Assembly: GCF_901411515.1 (NCBI RefSeq)
Contig: NZ_CABDUX010000002.1
Location: 744,001-808,000 of the forward strand
Direction: 5' to 3'
DNA length: 64,000 nucleotides
From: Raoultibacter phocaeensis
GTDB taxonomy: Bacteria > Actinomycetota > Coriobacteriia > Coriobacteriales > Eggerthellaceae
Under the pieces are notes generated by a model, which searched no databases, was not told where the DNA came from, and saw nothing but the letters and a program-made list of their open reading frames with translations. Position numbers and translations under genes: made by a program. Positions within the stretch are counted from its first letter, which is position 1. Each line of letters opens with the position of its first letter. This document shows, one piece after another, positions 19,194-28,368 of this stretch.

Positions 19194-19502
19194 ATGAGCG
19201 AGGTTATTACGTCGGCGGAGTTCCAGAGCAAGGTGCTCGACGAGAAGCAGCCGGTGTTGGTCGATTTCTTTGCGACGTGGTGCGGTCCGTGCAGGATGCT
19301 CGCTCCCACGTTGGAGGAAATTACCAAGGATATGGATGGCAAGGCGAAGGTCTACAAGCTCGATATCGACCAGAGTCCCGAGATCGCTTCGCGCTATGGC
19401 GTGATGAGCGTTCCGACGCTGATTTTGTTCGAAGGCGGTCAGATAAAGAAGCAAACGGTTGGAGCCCAACCGAAAGCCCAGATCATGGCAATGTTCGACT
19501 AA
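19194..19502 (+). CDS. trxA: Thioredoxin
   Basis: 102 residues from ATG 19194, preceded by a strong TTAGGAGG. The active site WCGPC is at 29-33 (Cys30, Cys33). The cis-proline motif SVPTLILFEGG follows. It is the small disulfide reductase reduced by TrxB (21172) and the natural reductant for the neighbouring MsrAB. It is a single gene with its own terminator. Confidence 0.96.
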   Translation: MSEVITSAEFQSKVLDEKQPVLVDFFATWCGPCRMLAPTLEEITKDMDGKAKVYKLDIDQSPEIASRYGVMSVPTLILFEGGQIKKQTVGAQPKAQIMAMFD

Positions 19503-19526
19503 CATTCCGACATAATCGCAACAATA

Positions 19527-19557
19527 GGGCCGGTGCAGCGCGCATCGGCCTTTTTTT
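19527..19557 (+). terminator. Terminator of trxA
   Basis: An imperfect GC hairpin (GGGCCGGTGC with GCGCATCGGCC) directly followed by seven T at 19551-19557. Confidence 0.8.
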
Positions 19558-19572
19558 GTGCAGACGAACGGC

Positions 19573-19722
19573 GATCCGCCAGCGAAAGGTTGGTTGCGGT
19601 AGGGCGAACAACGGTCAGCACAACGAGACGATCCACCAGTGCGGGCCGGTTGCGAGAGAGCGAACGGGAGCGGTGGCGGCGAGGTGATCCGCCAGCGAAA
19701 GGTTGGTTGCGGTAGGGCGAAC
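19573..19722. repeat. Three-copy direct repeat downstream of trxA
   Basis: A 37-bp unit starting GATCCGCCAGCGAAAGGTTG and ending in GGGCGAAC occurs perfectly at 19573-19609 and 19686-19722. A diverged copy (36 bp) lies between them at 19630-19665. No reading frame is supported across it. The stretch lies between the trxA terminator and the 3' end of msrAB. Confidence 0.75.
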
Positions 19723-19782
19723 GGACGCAGAGCGTTTGAGGGCACCGCGTTTGGGCGGCTCGCGCGCGCGGCGCCCCGAGGC

Positions 19783-20967
19783 TTACGCGCGGCTCGAAAG
19801 CGGCTCGGCATCCGCGAGCTCGCGTTCCTCTTCGAAGTCTTCGAAGAGCGGCTTGAGGTAGCCGTATCCCTGGCTATCGAGCTCGTCGTACGGGATGAAG
19901 CGTAAGGCGGCGCTGTTGATGCAGTAGCGCATGCCGCCCGCTTCGGCGGGTCCGTCGGGAAACACATGCCCGAGGTGCGCATCTCCTGCGCGGCTGCGGA
20001 TTTCGGTGCGCAGCGTGTTGAAACTCGTATCTAAATGCTCGGTGACGACCTCTTCAGCGATGGGCGACGTGAAACTCGGCCAACCGCATCCCGATTCGAA
20101 CTTGTCGATCGAGCTGAACAGCGGTTCGCCTGTGGTTATGTCGACGTATATGCCCTTGTCGAAGGTACGGGTGTATTCGCCTGTGAAGGGGCGTTCGGTT
20201 TCGCTTTCCTGCGTAACCTTGTACGCGATGTCCGAAAGGCTCGCCTTAAGCTCGGTATCGGGGGGTTTGTGATAGGCTGAGGCATCGATCATGCCGTCAG
20301 CGGTCGGCTCTTCGGTCGACGGCTCCGGAATCTGGGCGGAATCGGCGGGGTCGGCGTTGTCGCTGATTCCAGATGCAAGCTGCTCGGGCGTGAGGAACAC
20401 GCGGTTGCCGAGTCCGTGCTCGCGTGCGAACTCGTCGGCAGAGCGCACGTTGATGTGGCAGTAGCCGCCGGGATTCTTGTCGAGGTAGTCTTGGTGGTAC
20501 TCTTCGGCGGGGAAGAAGCCGTCGATCGGCTCGACCTCGATCGCGAGGGGCTCGTCGTAGGTTTCTTGCAGGTCGCGAAGCTCGGTCTCGATGATGGGGA
20601 CATCGTGCATGTCGGCGTAGTAGATGCCCGATCGGTATTGGGTTCCCCGGTCGTTTCCCTGGCGGTTCACCGATGTGGGGTCGATGGTGGTGAAAAACGC
20701 TTCGAGCAGAAGCTCGGTCGGGAGAACCGTTCGGTCGTAGGCGACCGCTACCGTTTCGGCGTGGCCGGTGTTGCCGTAGCACACATCGCGGTACGACGGC
20801 GATTCAGTGGTGCCGTTCGCGTAACCCACCTGGGTCTCCAGGACGCCCGGAAGGCGTTTCAGGTACGCCTCGAGTCCCCAGAAGCAGCCGCCGGCGAGAT
20901 ACATCACATGCCGGTCGATCGGGGTATCGAGATCGTCTTCTTCGTTTGTAATGCGTTCGGGTACCAT
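19783..20967 (-). CDS. msrAB: Fused methionine sulfoxide reductase MsrA-MsrB
   Basis: 394 residues from ATG 20967, with AAGGAG seven bases upstream. Residues 18-175 are MsrA with the catalytic motif GGCFWG (Cys28). A Pro/Ser/Glu-rich linker follows (about 208-230). Residues 235-375 are MsrB, with SGCGWPSF carrying the resolving cysteine and [11 protein letters not shown] the catalytic Cys349. The zinc-binding CxxC pairs of many MsrB proteins are absent. The two domains reduce the S and R forms of methionine sulfoxide. No signal peptide is seen, so it is cytoplasmic, with thioredoxin as reductant. Confidence 0.94.
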   Translation of the reverse strand: MVPERITNEEDDLDTPIDRHVMYLAGGCFWGLEAYLKRLPGVLETQVGYANGTTESPSYRDVCYGNTGHAETVAVAYDRTVLPTELLLEAFFTTIDPTSVNRQGNDRGTQYRSGIYYADMHDVPIIETELRDLQETYDEPLAIEVEPIDGFFPAEEYHQDYLDKNPGGYCHINVRSADEFAREHGLGNRVFLTPEQLASGISDNADPADSAQIPEPSTEEPTADGMIDASAYHKPPDTELKASLSDIAYKVTQESETERPFTGEYTRTFDKGIYVDITTGEPLFSSIDKFESGCGWPSFTSPIAEEVVTEHLDTSFNTLRTEIRSRAGDAHLGHVFPDGPAEAGGMRYCINSAALRFIPYDELDSQGYGYLKPLFEDFEEERELADAEPLSSRA

Positions 20968-21171
20968 AGCAAACTCCTTGTCGTTTGGGCATGATCCTAT
21001 CTAACTCGTCTTTCGAGGAAGCGGCGCAAAGCGTTACCTTCGTGTTGCGGCTTTTTGCTCCATTCACCCGAATCGTTACGCGTTCGTTGATACCCGCGCT
21101 TGGCAAAGGGTGCGCAAACGGGGTAAGGTATACGAAACAGCAGTGCTAAGGCAGCATATGAAGGAGCGTGC

Positions 21172-22110
21172 ATGGGTATGGGAGAGAATGCCCCGAGCAA
21201 GGTATACGACGTAGCGGTTATCGGTTCCGGGCCTGCGGGCATGACGGCGGCTCTGTACGCAGCGCGAGCGGGGCTTGAGGTGGCGGTGTTCGAGCGCATC
21301 ACGCCGGGCGGCCAGCTCGGCCAGACCGAGCATATCGAGAACTACCCGGGGTTCCCCGACGGCATAAACGGGTTCGATCTCGCATTTGCAATGAAACAAC
21401 AGGCCGACCGGTTCGGCTCCGTCAACATTGGCGAGGAGATACTGTCGGTTGACTTCTCCGCATCGCCTAAGGTCCTGAACACCGGATTCGGCACCTATGG
21501 GGCGCGAAGCGTCATCGTGGCAACGGGAGCGAAACCCCGTCGGCTCGGTCTGGAGCTCGAAGGCGAGCTCGGCGGCCGCGGCGTCTCGTACTGCGCAACC
21601 TGCGACGGAAACTTTTTCAAGGACCGCGACGTGGTTATCGTGGGGGGCGGCAACACGGCAGTCGCCGACGCCATCTATATGGCCCGCATCGCACGCAAAG
21701 TCTACCTGGTGCATCGACGCGATACGCTGCGCGCCACGGCCATCTACCATAAGATGCTCGAAGAGCTCGATACCGTCCAGTTCGTATGGAATTCGGGCAT
21801 CAAAGAGCTTCTTGCGAAAGACGGTATGCTCGGCGGCGTGATCGTGGAGCATTACGACACCGGAGAAACCGAGGAGATCAACTGCTCGGGATTGTTCGTC
21901 GCGGTGGGTACCGAGCCGAATACCGAGTTCCTCGGCGGTGCGGTCGAGCTGGACGGCGGCTACATCGTAGCCGATGAATCCGGCCACACCTCGGTCGAGG
22001 GCGTGTTCGCTGCAGGGGATGTGCGCACCAAGGTGCTCAGGCAGGTGACAACCGCCGTTTCCGATGGTGCGAATACTGCGGAGGCTGCTGCGGAGTACCT
22101 GGCTTCGTGA
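21172..22110 (+). CDS. trxB: Thioredoxin reductase
   Basis: 312 residues; AAGGAG precedes ATG 21172 (a second ATG two codons on is also possible). The FAD dinucleotide fold GSGPAG is at 18-23 and the redox motif CATC at 141-144. The NADPH site is GGGNTA, and the FAD-binding end GVFAAGDV is followed by the QVTTAVSDGANTA helix. It reduces TrxA with NADPH and completes the thiol redox group with trxA and msrAB. Confidence 0.96.
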   Translation: MGMGENAPSKVYDVAVIGSGPAGMTAALYAARAGLEVAVFERITPGGQLGQTEHIENYPGFPDGINGFDLAFAMKQQADRFGSVNIGEEILSVDFSASPKVLNTGFGTYGARSVIVATGAKPRRLGLELEGELGGRGVSYCATCDGNFFKDRDVVIVGGGNTAVADAIYMARIARKVYLVHRRDTLRATAIYHKMLEELDTVQFVWNSGIKELLAKDGMLGGVIVEHYDTGETEEINCSGLFVAVGTEPNTEFLGGAVELDGGYIVADESGHTSVEGVFAAGDVRTKVLRQVTTAVSDGANTAEAAAEYLAS

Positions 22111-22218
22111 TACCATATCCAGTTGCGGTTTGCGCCCGGTTATCCGGGTTCGCCCGCACGCGCGAACGCTTCGGCGTTTGCACCGATACGATGTGCACGA
22201 AGCTGCAAAGGACTACCG

Positions 22219-23286
22219 ATGATAGAAAAGCTCGAAAAGATAATCGAGGCGTACGAGGATTTGCAGACGAGGCTCGGCGATCCCGCCGTGCTCGCCGACC
22301 AGAAGGAATACAACCGGCTCGCGAAAGAGTTCTCGAGCCAAGGCCCTCTTGCCGCGAAGGCACGCGAGTACGTGCAGGCTTCCGAGGATTTGGCGGCGGC
22401 CAAGGATATGCTCGCCGATCCTGATATGAAGGAATTCGCGCAGGAGGAGATCGCGGCAATCGAAGCGAAGCTCCCGCAGCTCGAAGAGGATATCAAGTTC
22501 ATGCTCATACCGGCCGACCCCGCCGATGACAAGGACATCATCGTTGAAATCCGTGCGGGCGCAGGTGGCGACGAGGCGGCTATCTTCGCAGGCGATCTGT
22601 ACAAGATGTACGAGCGGTTCGCTGGCGAACAGGGTTGGAAAACCGAGACGCTCGACATCTCCGCTTCGGAGGCCGGCGGTTTCAAGGAAATTCAGTTTAA
22701 GGTCAAAGGCGACAAGGTCTACTCCGTCATGAAGTTCGAGAGCGGCGTGCACCGCGTGCAGCGCGTTCCGAAGACCGAGAGCCAGGGGCGCATCCACACC
22801 TCTACGGCGACGGTGGCGGTGCTGCCCGAGGCCGATGAGGTCGAAGTCGAGATCAACCAGAACGATCTGCGCATCGATGTGTATCGCGCAGGCGGTCCCG
22901 GCGGCCAGTGTGTGAACACGACCGACTCGGCGGTGCGCATCACGCACATCCCTTCGGGTCTCGTCGTGCAGTCGCAGGATCAGAAATCTCAGCTGCAGAA
23001 CAAGATCGCGGCCATGAGCGTTCTGCGCGCACGCCTTTACGAGAAGATGCTCGCCGAGCAGCAGGCAGCCGAAGGCGCCGAGCGACGCAGCCAGATAGGC
23101 ACGGGCGATCGTTCGGAGAAGATCCGTACCTACAACGGCCCGCAGGACCGCGTGACCGATCACCGTATCGGCTACAACGGTACGTACAACGGCGTGCTTC
23201 TGGGTGCGGGAGGCGCTGGCCTTGCCGAGCTCATCACGGCGTTGCAGGCAGCCGACCGTGCGAAGAAGCTCGAGCAGGCCGTTTAG
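22219..23286 (+). CDS. prfA: Peptide chain release factor 1
   Basis: 355 residues from ATG 22219, with AAAGGAC eight bases upstream; the open frame extends upstream but without homology. It reads UAG/UAA stop codons and hydrolyses peptidyl-tRNA through the GGQ motif (228-230). The residue after GGQ is cysteine (GGQCVN) where E. coli has histidine. The PxT-type codon-recognition region and C-terminal [10 protein letters not shown]-like segment are present. It is methylated on the GGQ glutamine by PrmC, encoded two genes downstream. Confidence 0.96.
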   Translation: MIEKLEKIIEAYEDLQTRLGDPAVLADQKEYNRLAKEFSSQGPLAAKAREYVQASEDLAAAKDMLADPDMKEFAQEEIAAIEAKLPQLEEDIKFMLIPADPADDKDIIVEIRAGAGGDEAAIFAGDLYKMYERFAGEQGWKTETLDISASEAGGFKEIQFKVKGDKVYSVMKFESGVHRVQRVPKTESQGRIHTSTATVAVLPEADEVEVEINQNDLRIDVYRAGGPGGQCVNTTDSAVRITHIPSGLVVQSQDQKSQLQNKIAAMSVLRARLYEKMLAEQQAAEGAERRSQIGTGDRSEKIRTYNGPQDRVTDHRIGYNGTYNGVLLGAGGAGLAELITALQAADRAKKLEQAV

Positions 23287-23288
23287 CC

Positions 23289-23810
23289 TTGGGCGTCAAC
23301 GCGGCCCTTGAGGCGCTTTCGAAAGAGCAGCTCATCGAGTTGGTGGGCATATGCTCGAAGAATCTCATCGCCATCGACGGTACGTGGTTCCAGTCGGTCG
23401 AGCGCGAGCGCGGGATGGGCGAAGCAATGCACCACGACGAGGAAGCCTGGCGGCGGTTCACAGTGAGCGAGGCGAAGCGCTTGAAAAGCTTTCTCGGGTT
23501 GCCCGAACGCGCGGGGCTCGACGGGCTCGAGGCGGCGCTCGCCCTCAAGCTCAATACGCTTTCGAGTACCGCTGAGGTGCACCGCGAGGACGGCGCGCTC
23601 GTGTACCGCGTAGTCGAATGCCGCGTGCAGGCGGCTCGCGCGCGCAAGGGCATGGAGCTGCATCCCTGCAAGTCGGTCGGCCTTATCGAGTACGAAGGGT
23701 TCGCCCGCATGATCGACGAGGGTATAGCGTGCGAGTGTCTGAGCTGCTACCCCGACGCCACCGATACCACCTGCAGCTGTGCGTGGCGGTTTTCGATCGA
23801 CGAAGATTAG
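23289..23810 (+). CDS. Small cytosolic cysteine-rich protein, DUF6125-like
   Basis: 173 residues if started at TTG 23289, three bases after the prfA stop; no strong ribosome site is visible, so the start is uncertain. A four-cysteine cluster lies near the C-terminus (ECLSCYPD...TTCSCAW), and the central region reads ALKLNTLSSTAEVHREDGALVYRVVECRVQ. The pattern resembles small metal-binding or hydrolase-like proteins annotated DUF6125. The position inside a prfA-prmC operon suggests co-transcription; the function is unknown. Confidence 0.55.
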   Translation: MGVNAALEALSKEQLIELVGICSKNLIAIDGTWFQSVERERGMGEAMHHDEEAWRRFTVSEAKRLKSFLGLPERAGLDGLEAALALKLNTLSSTAEVHREDGALVYRVVECRVQAARARKGMELHPCKSVGLIEYEGFARMIDEGIACECLSCYPDATDTTCSCAWRFSIDED

Positions 23811-23904
23811 CTTGCGGGATTGCCTGGTTCGCCGCACGGGGAAATCGCACTGGAAAATCGCGGCCGCGGATTCGATCAGGCGGCGGCCAGAGGCAGCGAG
23901 GTTC

Positions 23905-23913
23905 TGCTACAAT
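23905..23913 (+). promoter_or_regulatory. Extended -10 promoter of prmC, probably leaderless
   Basis: TGC (23905-23907) followed by TACAAT (23908-23913). The expected transcription start, about 7 bases after the -10, falls at or next to the ATG at 23921. No ribosome site is present in the intervening bases. Confidence 0.5.
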
Positions 23914-23920
23914 CGAAACC

Positions 23921-25033
23921 ATGAACGATACCTGGACCATACAAGCGGCGCTCGACTGGACGCAAGGCTATCTCGAGCGCAAGGGCGACGAAAACCCGCG
24001 GCTTTCATCCCAATGGCTTTTAAGCGAGGCGACCGGCCTTTCGCGTATCGAGCTGTACGCCCATTTCGACAAACCTCTGAGCATGGAGGAGCGCGACGTG
24101 CTGCGCGGGTACGTTACGCGTCGTGGCAGCGGGGAGCCGCTGCAGTACATTACCGGCGAGGTGGGCTTTCGCCATATCACGGTGAAGGTACGCCCCGGCG
24201 TGCTCATTCCGCGCCCTGAAACCGAAGTGCTCGTGAGCGAGGGGCTGGCCGCGCTTCCCCCCGTGCCGAAACGCGTCGCGGCCGATGCGTTCGTCCCCGA
24301 CTTACCCCAAGGCGAAAAGGGGGAAGAAGAGCTGGTCGGCGATGGTGCCGCGGCGGATGAAACGCACGTTGACGGCGACGCTGCGGGCGGGATCTCTTGC
24401 GATGGTGCCGTGGCGCGCGGCGCGCAGGACGACGGCGACGATGCAGACGCTGCGCTGGGCGAACGCGAAAGCGCGCCTGCGGATGCAAGCAGGCTTCTCG
24501 TGGCCGATCTCTGCACGGGATCGGGCTGCATCGCCTGTTCGATTGCCTACGAGCATCCCCATGCCCGCGTGATCGCCACCGACATCGCTCCCGAAGCCGT
24601 TGCGCTCGCCCGCGAGAACGCAGAGGCGCTCGGACTGTCTGAGCGCATCGAGGTGCTCGAAGGCAGCCTCGGGAATGCGGTTTCCGGCAGTTTGCTGGGG
24701 ACGTTCGACCTCGTCATCTCGAATCCGCCGTACATTCCCACCGCAGTGCTCGCCGACATTCCGCGCGAAGTTGCCGATTTCGAGCCCTCGCTTGCGCTTG
24801 ACGGGGGAGCAGACGGGCTCGACCTGTTCAAGCCGCTTGTCGTCTGGGCGGCGCGCGCGCTCAAACCGGGTGCTGCGATGGTGGTCGAACTGCACGAGAC
24901 GTGTTTGGATGCGGCTGCGAGGATCGCGTGCGATGCGGGGTTCGAAACGACGAAGATCGTCGAAGATTTGGCGGGCAGGCCGCGTGTCCTGGTGGCGCAT
25001 ACGCCTGCAGAGGGAGGTGGGTCCGATGAGTAA
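23921..25033 (+). CDS. prmC: Release factor glutamine methyltransferase with acidic insertion
   Basis: 370 residues from ATG 23921, about 90 longer than E. coli PrmC. The N-terminal helical domain ends in QYITGEVGFRHITVKVRPGVLIPRPETE. The SAM-binding motif DLCTGSG is at 196-202 and the catalytic NPPY at 268-271. Between residues about 115 and 190 lies an acidic, Ala/Gly/Asp-rich insertion that splits the normally continuous link between the two domains. The enzyme N5-methylates the GGQ glutamine of release factors. Its stop overlaps the next gene by 8 bases. Confidence 0.93.
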   Translation: MNDTWTIQAALDWTQGYLERKGDENPRLSSQWLLSEATGLSRIELYAHFDKPLSMEERDVLRGYVTRRGSGEPLQYITGEVGFRHITVKVRPGVLIPRPETEVLVSEGLAALPPVPKRVAADAFVPDLPQGEKGEEELVGDGAAADETHVDGDAAGGISCDGAVARGAQDDGDDADAALGERESAPADASRLLVADLCTGSGCIACSIAYEHPHARVIATDIAPEAVALARENAEALGLSERIEVLEGSLGNAVSGSLLGTFDLVISNPPYIPTAVLADIPREVADFEPSLALDGGADGLDLFKPLVVWAARALKPGAAMVVELHETCLDAAARIACDAGFETTKIVEDLAGRPRVLVAHTPAEGGGSDE

Positions 25034-25520
25034 GATCGTGAACGAACCGAAAAACACGTTTCCCTTGTTCGTGAAGGTGCGCGAACAGCTCGAGCACCGT
25101 GCGCTCTGGCTATCGCTTCTGGCCGAAGAAGCGGAAAAACGCGGACTCGACGCCGACGATTTCGCAGCGGCGGCGGTCAAGCGCTGCGGCCTTTCCCAAG
25201 GTGCCGACATCGTCAAAAAGAGCGGGACGAAAAGCCTCAAAAGGCTGCGCAAGGTGCTCTTTACCAAAAACGCCCAGATCGTGTTCGAGATGAACGTGGT
25301 GGAATGCACCGATGACGTGCTCTCGATAGACTTTCATTACTGCCCGCTCGTGAAGGCGTGGCAGAAACAGGGGCTCTCAGACGAGCGCATCGCCCAGCTC
25401 TGCGACATCGCCATGTGCGGTGACCGCGGCATCGGAGAGGCTCACGGCGTCGAGCTCGACCTGCCTAAAACCATCGCGCGCGGCGACGACTGCTGTGCGA
25501 TCCGATACGTGCGACGCTGA
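25026..25520 (+). CDS. L-2-amino-thiazoline-4-carboxylic acid hydrolase-like protein
   Basis: 164 residues from ATG 25026, with a strong GGAGGTG upstream and an 8-base overlap with prmC. The C-terminal half has ECTDDVLSIDFHYCPLVKAW and CDIAMCGDRG, and a closing RGDDCCAIRY. This is the pattern of the ATC hydrolase-like family (PF14196), of which most members have no tested activity. Conserved cysteines suggest thiol chemistry or metal binding. It is part of the prfA-prmC run. Confidence 0.6.
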   Translation: MSKIVNEPKNTFPLFVKVREQLEHRALWLSLLAEEAEKRGLDADDFAAAAVKRCGLSQGADIVKKSGTKSLKRLRKVLFTKNAQIVFEMNVVECTDDVLSIDFHYCPLVKAWQKQGLSDERIAQLCDIAMCGDRGIGEAHGVELDLPKTIARGDDCCAIRYVRR

Positions 25521-25562
25521 CGCGAGCCGTTGCAAACGGTCGGCTGAAACGAAAGGACATCC

Positions 25563-26396
25563 ATGCTCGAACGCACCGTACTCGAAGAAAACCTCATGCT
25601 GAGCGCTTACGTGTTGAAAGAGCGGCTCGGAGGTCGCAAGCCCGCTGTGGGTTTGGTGCTTGGATCGGGGCTCAATCCGCTTGGCAACGAGATCGAAAAC
25701 GCGGCGTACGTGCCCTACGCCGAAATACCGCGCATGAAGACGAGCACGGCCGAAAGCCATGTTGGCAGGTTCGTATGCGGCACACTCGGAGGCAAGGAGG
25801 TCTTGTGCATGCAGGGCCGTCTGCACGGCTACGAGGGCAACAACGCCCAGGAAGTTGCCTACCCCGTCTGGCTTATGGAGCGCATGGGCGTCGAAGCCAT
25901 CATCACCACCAATGCGGCGGGCGCCGTCAACGAGTCCTATGAGGTCGGCGATTTCTGCATGATGGCCGATCAGATCAACTTCACGGGAAGAAATCCCATC
26001 GCCGCAGCCGATCCGGCCAACCTCTCCGATCGGTTCTTTTCGATGACCGATGCGTTCGACGAGGGTTTGCGTGCCATCGCGCGCGAGGTTGCGCAAGAGG
26101 AGAACGTGAGGCTGCAGGAAGGCGTATATCTAGGTCTTCTGGGTCCGAGTTTCGAAACCCCGGCTGAAATCAGGATGTTTCGCGGCTGGGGAGCCGATAC
26201 GGTTGCCATGTCGGTATGCGAGGAAGTCATTGCGGCGCGCCATGTGGGTCTTAAGATGCTCGGCATCTCGCTCGTGTCCAATATGGCTGCGGGCATCGAA
26301 GGCGCTTCGCCTACCGGTATCGAAGTGCTCGAAGTCGCGAAGATGCGCGAAGGCGATTTCAAACGCCTCGTCACCGGCATCGTGGCGCGGATGTAG
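25563..26396 (+). CDS. punA: Purine nucleoside phosphorylase (trimeric type)
   Basis: 277 residues with GAAAGGAC upstream. Motifs: phosphate-binding LVLGSGLNPLG (about 31-41), GRLHGYEG, TTNAAGAVN, and the base-recognition LGPSFETPAEIRM. It cleaves inosine/guanosine with phosphate in purine salvage. The Met-Ser-Val segment (TVAMSVCEEVIAARH) replaces the usual MSTVPE; the catalytic Glu position is still recognisable. The next gene begins one base after its stop. Confidence 0.9.
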   Translation: MLERTVLEENLMLSAYVLKERLGGRKPAVGLVLGSGLNPLGNEIENAAYVPYAEIPRMKTSTAESHVGRFVCGTLGGKEVLCMQGRLHGYEGNNAQEVAYPVWLMERMGVEAIITTNAAGAVNESYEVGDFCMMADQINFTGRNPIAAADPANLSDRFFSMTDAFDEGLRAIAREVAQEENVRLQEGVYLGLLGPSFETPAEIRMFRGWGADTVAMSVCEEVIAARHVGLKMLGISLVSNMAAGIEGASPTGIEVLEVAKMREGDFKRLVTGIVARM

Positions 26397-26397
26397 C

Positions 26398-27273
26398 ATG
26401 GCGAAGCGCCTGATTTTTTCCGAAATCGTGCCCGAGGTCGATGCGCACGCTTCGACGGGATCGTCTGCGTCGCATCGTCTGGAGCTCCATGTGCTCGCCA
26501 GCGGAAGCGGCGGCAACGCTTCGGTCATCGTCGATTCGCAGACGGGTGGTGCCATCGTCATCGATTGCGGCATCTGCAAGCGCGATTTCTTTGCACGCTT
26601 AAACGAGGCGGGTATCGCGCTCGGCGACATTGCGGGGATCCTCGTCACTCACGAGCACACCGATCATACCAAAGGACTCGGCGTGGTGCTGCGCGGCATG
26701 CGCAAGCTCGGTTTCGAGCCGCCTGTGTTCGCAAGCGATGCCGTGCGCGATTCCAGTTCTGAAATCGGTGCATTGCGAGAATCGTTCGACGTGCGGCCGT
26801 ATTGTGCCGAGCATGCGTTTTCGCTTGGCGGCATGGAAGTCCATCCGTTCGCGACCTCGCACGACTCGGTCGAGTCGTACGGGTTCCGCATCGGGGGAGC
26901 GCTCGGCGATACGATCGGCTTCATGACCGATACGGGTATCGTGACCGATGCGGCACTCGCCCACCTCGAAGCGTGCCGCATCCTTGCGATCGAAAGCAAC
27001 CACGATGCGAAGATGCTCGCCGAGGGACCGTATCCCTATGTGGTTAAGCGCCGCATTGCATCCGACGGCGGCCATCTTTCGAACGAGCAGTCCGCCGATT
27101 TGCTTGAACGCTTGCTGTGCGCGGAGCTTGAGCAGGTTATTGCCATGCACGTTTCCGAAAACAACAACACGTACCGTTTACCGGAAGATTCGCTTGCCTC
27201 GGTCATCGCGCGCAACGCGCACGGCGCGTGCGTGCAGGTTGCCTACCAGCATATGCGCGTGAGCGCCCGGTAG
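26398..27273 (+). CDS. Metallo-beta-lactamase-fold hydrolase (WalJ/YycJ type)
   Basis: 291 residues from ATG 26398, one base after the preceding stop (ATGTAGCATG). It has the SGSGGN start (35-40) of the YycJ family, then the zinc motif THEHTDH (His85, His87, Asp89, His90). Later metal ligands are in TSHDS, FMTDTG, ESNHD and the final HxSENN segment. YycJ/WalJ proteins are probable nucleases tied to cell-wall or replication control; the substrate is not settled. Confidence 0.85.
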   Translation: MAKRLIFSEIVPEVDAHASTGSSASHRLELHVLASGSGGNASVIVDSQTGGAIVIDCGICKRDFFARLNEAGIALGDIAGILVTHEHTDHTKGLGVVLRGMRKLGFEPPVFASDAVRDSSSEIGALRESFDVRPYCAEHAFSLGGMEVHPFATSHDSVESYGFRIGGALGDTIGFMTDTGIVTDAALAHLEACRILAIESNHDAKMLAEGPYPYVVKRRIASDGGHLSNEQSADLLERLLCAELEQVIAMHVSENNNTYRLPEDSLASVIARNAHGACVQVAYQHMRVSAR

Positions 27274-27293
27274 CATCGGCTCCTTAGACGACG

Positions 27294-28223
27294 CTACGCT
27301 TCGAACAGCTCGGTCGAGAAATAGCGCTCTCCGGTGTCGGGCAGGATGGTGACGACCGTTTTGCCTGCCCCGAGCTTGCGTGCGAGCCTGCGTGCTGCGG
27401 CGACGTTCGTGCCGCTCGACACGCCTACCATGAGGCCCTCCTCGTGAGCGAGCCTGCGGGCGGTTTCGAGCGCCTCTTCGTCGGAGACCACGCATACGTC
27501 GTCGTAGATGTCCTGATCGAGGATGTCGGGGATGAGCCCGTCGCCGATGCCCATCTGCAGATGCGTGCTGATGCCTCCGCCCGAGAGGATGGCGGCGTTT
27601 TCGGGTTCGACCGCCCAGATGGATACGCCCGGATAGAGCGCTTTGAGCACCTGGCCGATGCCAGAGATGGTGCCGCCCGTGCCGATGCCTGCGCAGAAGC
27701 CATGGATGGGCCCTTCGACGTCCTCGAGGATCTCAAGGGCGGTGTGGTACTTGTGTGCGAGCAGGTTGTCGGTGTTCTTGAACTGCTGGGGAATGTAGAC
27801 GCGTGAATCTTCGGCGGCCATGCGCTCGGCGGTGGCAATGCATTCGGCGATGCATTTGCCGATATCGCCCTCGTCGTGCACGATGACGACTTCGGCTCCG
27901 TAATGGCGCACGAGCTTGCGGCGCTCGACGCTCACCGAGTCGGGCATGATGATTTTCGCGGCATAGCCTTTGACGGCGCATACGAGCGCAAGTCCGATTC
28001 CCTGGTTGCCGCTCGTGGGTTCGACGATGATAGTGCCCGGACCGATCTCGCCGCGCTTTTCGGCGGCGGTGATCATTTGGTACGCCGTACGGGTTTTGAT
28101 CGAGCCGCCGATGTTAATGCCCTCGTATTTCACGAGAATCTGGGCGGCATTTTGCTCGGAGAGGTGGTTGAGCCTCATCATGGGCGTGCGGCCCATCGCT
28201 TCGAGAACGTTATCGTAGATCAT
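27294..28223 (-). CDS. cysK: Cysteine synthase (O-acetylserine sulfhydrylase)
   Basis: 309 residues from ATG 28223, with GAAAGAT upstream. The PLP lysine is Lys43 in GGSIKTRTA; the substrate loop TSGNQG and phosphate loop GTGGT are present. It makes cysteine from O-acetylserine and sulfide. The Lys-adjacent sequence differs from the common NPxxSVKDR, so a related beta-replacing enzyme cannot be ruled out. It converges on the hydrolase gene. Confidence 0.9.
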   Translation of the reverse strand: MIYDNVLEAMGRTPMMRLNHLSEQNAAQILVKYEGINIGGSIKTRTAYQMITAAEKRGEIGPGTIIVEPTSGNQGIGLALVCAVKGYAAKIIMPDSVSVERRKLVRHYGAEVVIVHDEGDIGKCIAECIATAERMAAEDSRVYIPQQFKNTDNLLAHKYHTALEILEDVEGPIHGFCAGIGTGGTISGIGQVLKALYPGVSIWAVEPENAAILSGGGISTHLQMGIGDGLIPDILDQDIYDDVCVVSDEEALETARRLAHEEGLMVGVSSGTNVAAARRLARKLGAGKTVVTILPDTGERYFSTELFEA

Positions 28224-28282
28224 GATCGTATCTTTCGGGTTTGGGTGCATTGTGTCGGAATGCCCGCGAGGGCGATTCGCCT

Positions 28283-28288
28283 ATTGTA
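28283..28288 (-). promoter_or_regulatory. Probable -10 of cysK
   Basis: On the minus strand this reads TACAAT, 60 bases before the start. No convincing -35 is seen. Confidence 0.35.
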
Positions 28289-28368
28289 CACCAACGCGGT
28301 GCATGGAGGCTCCCGTGGCCGCAACCGTGAAGCAGGTACAAAGGCGCAACGTCGAACATCCGAATGTC

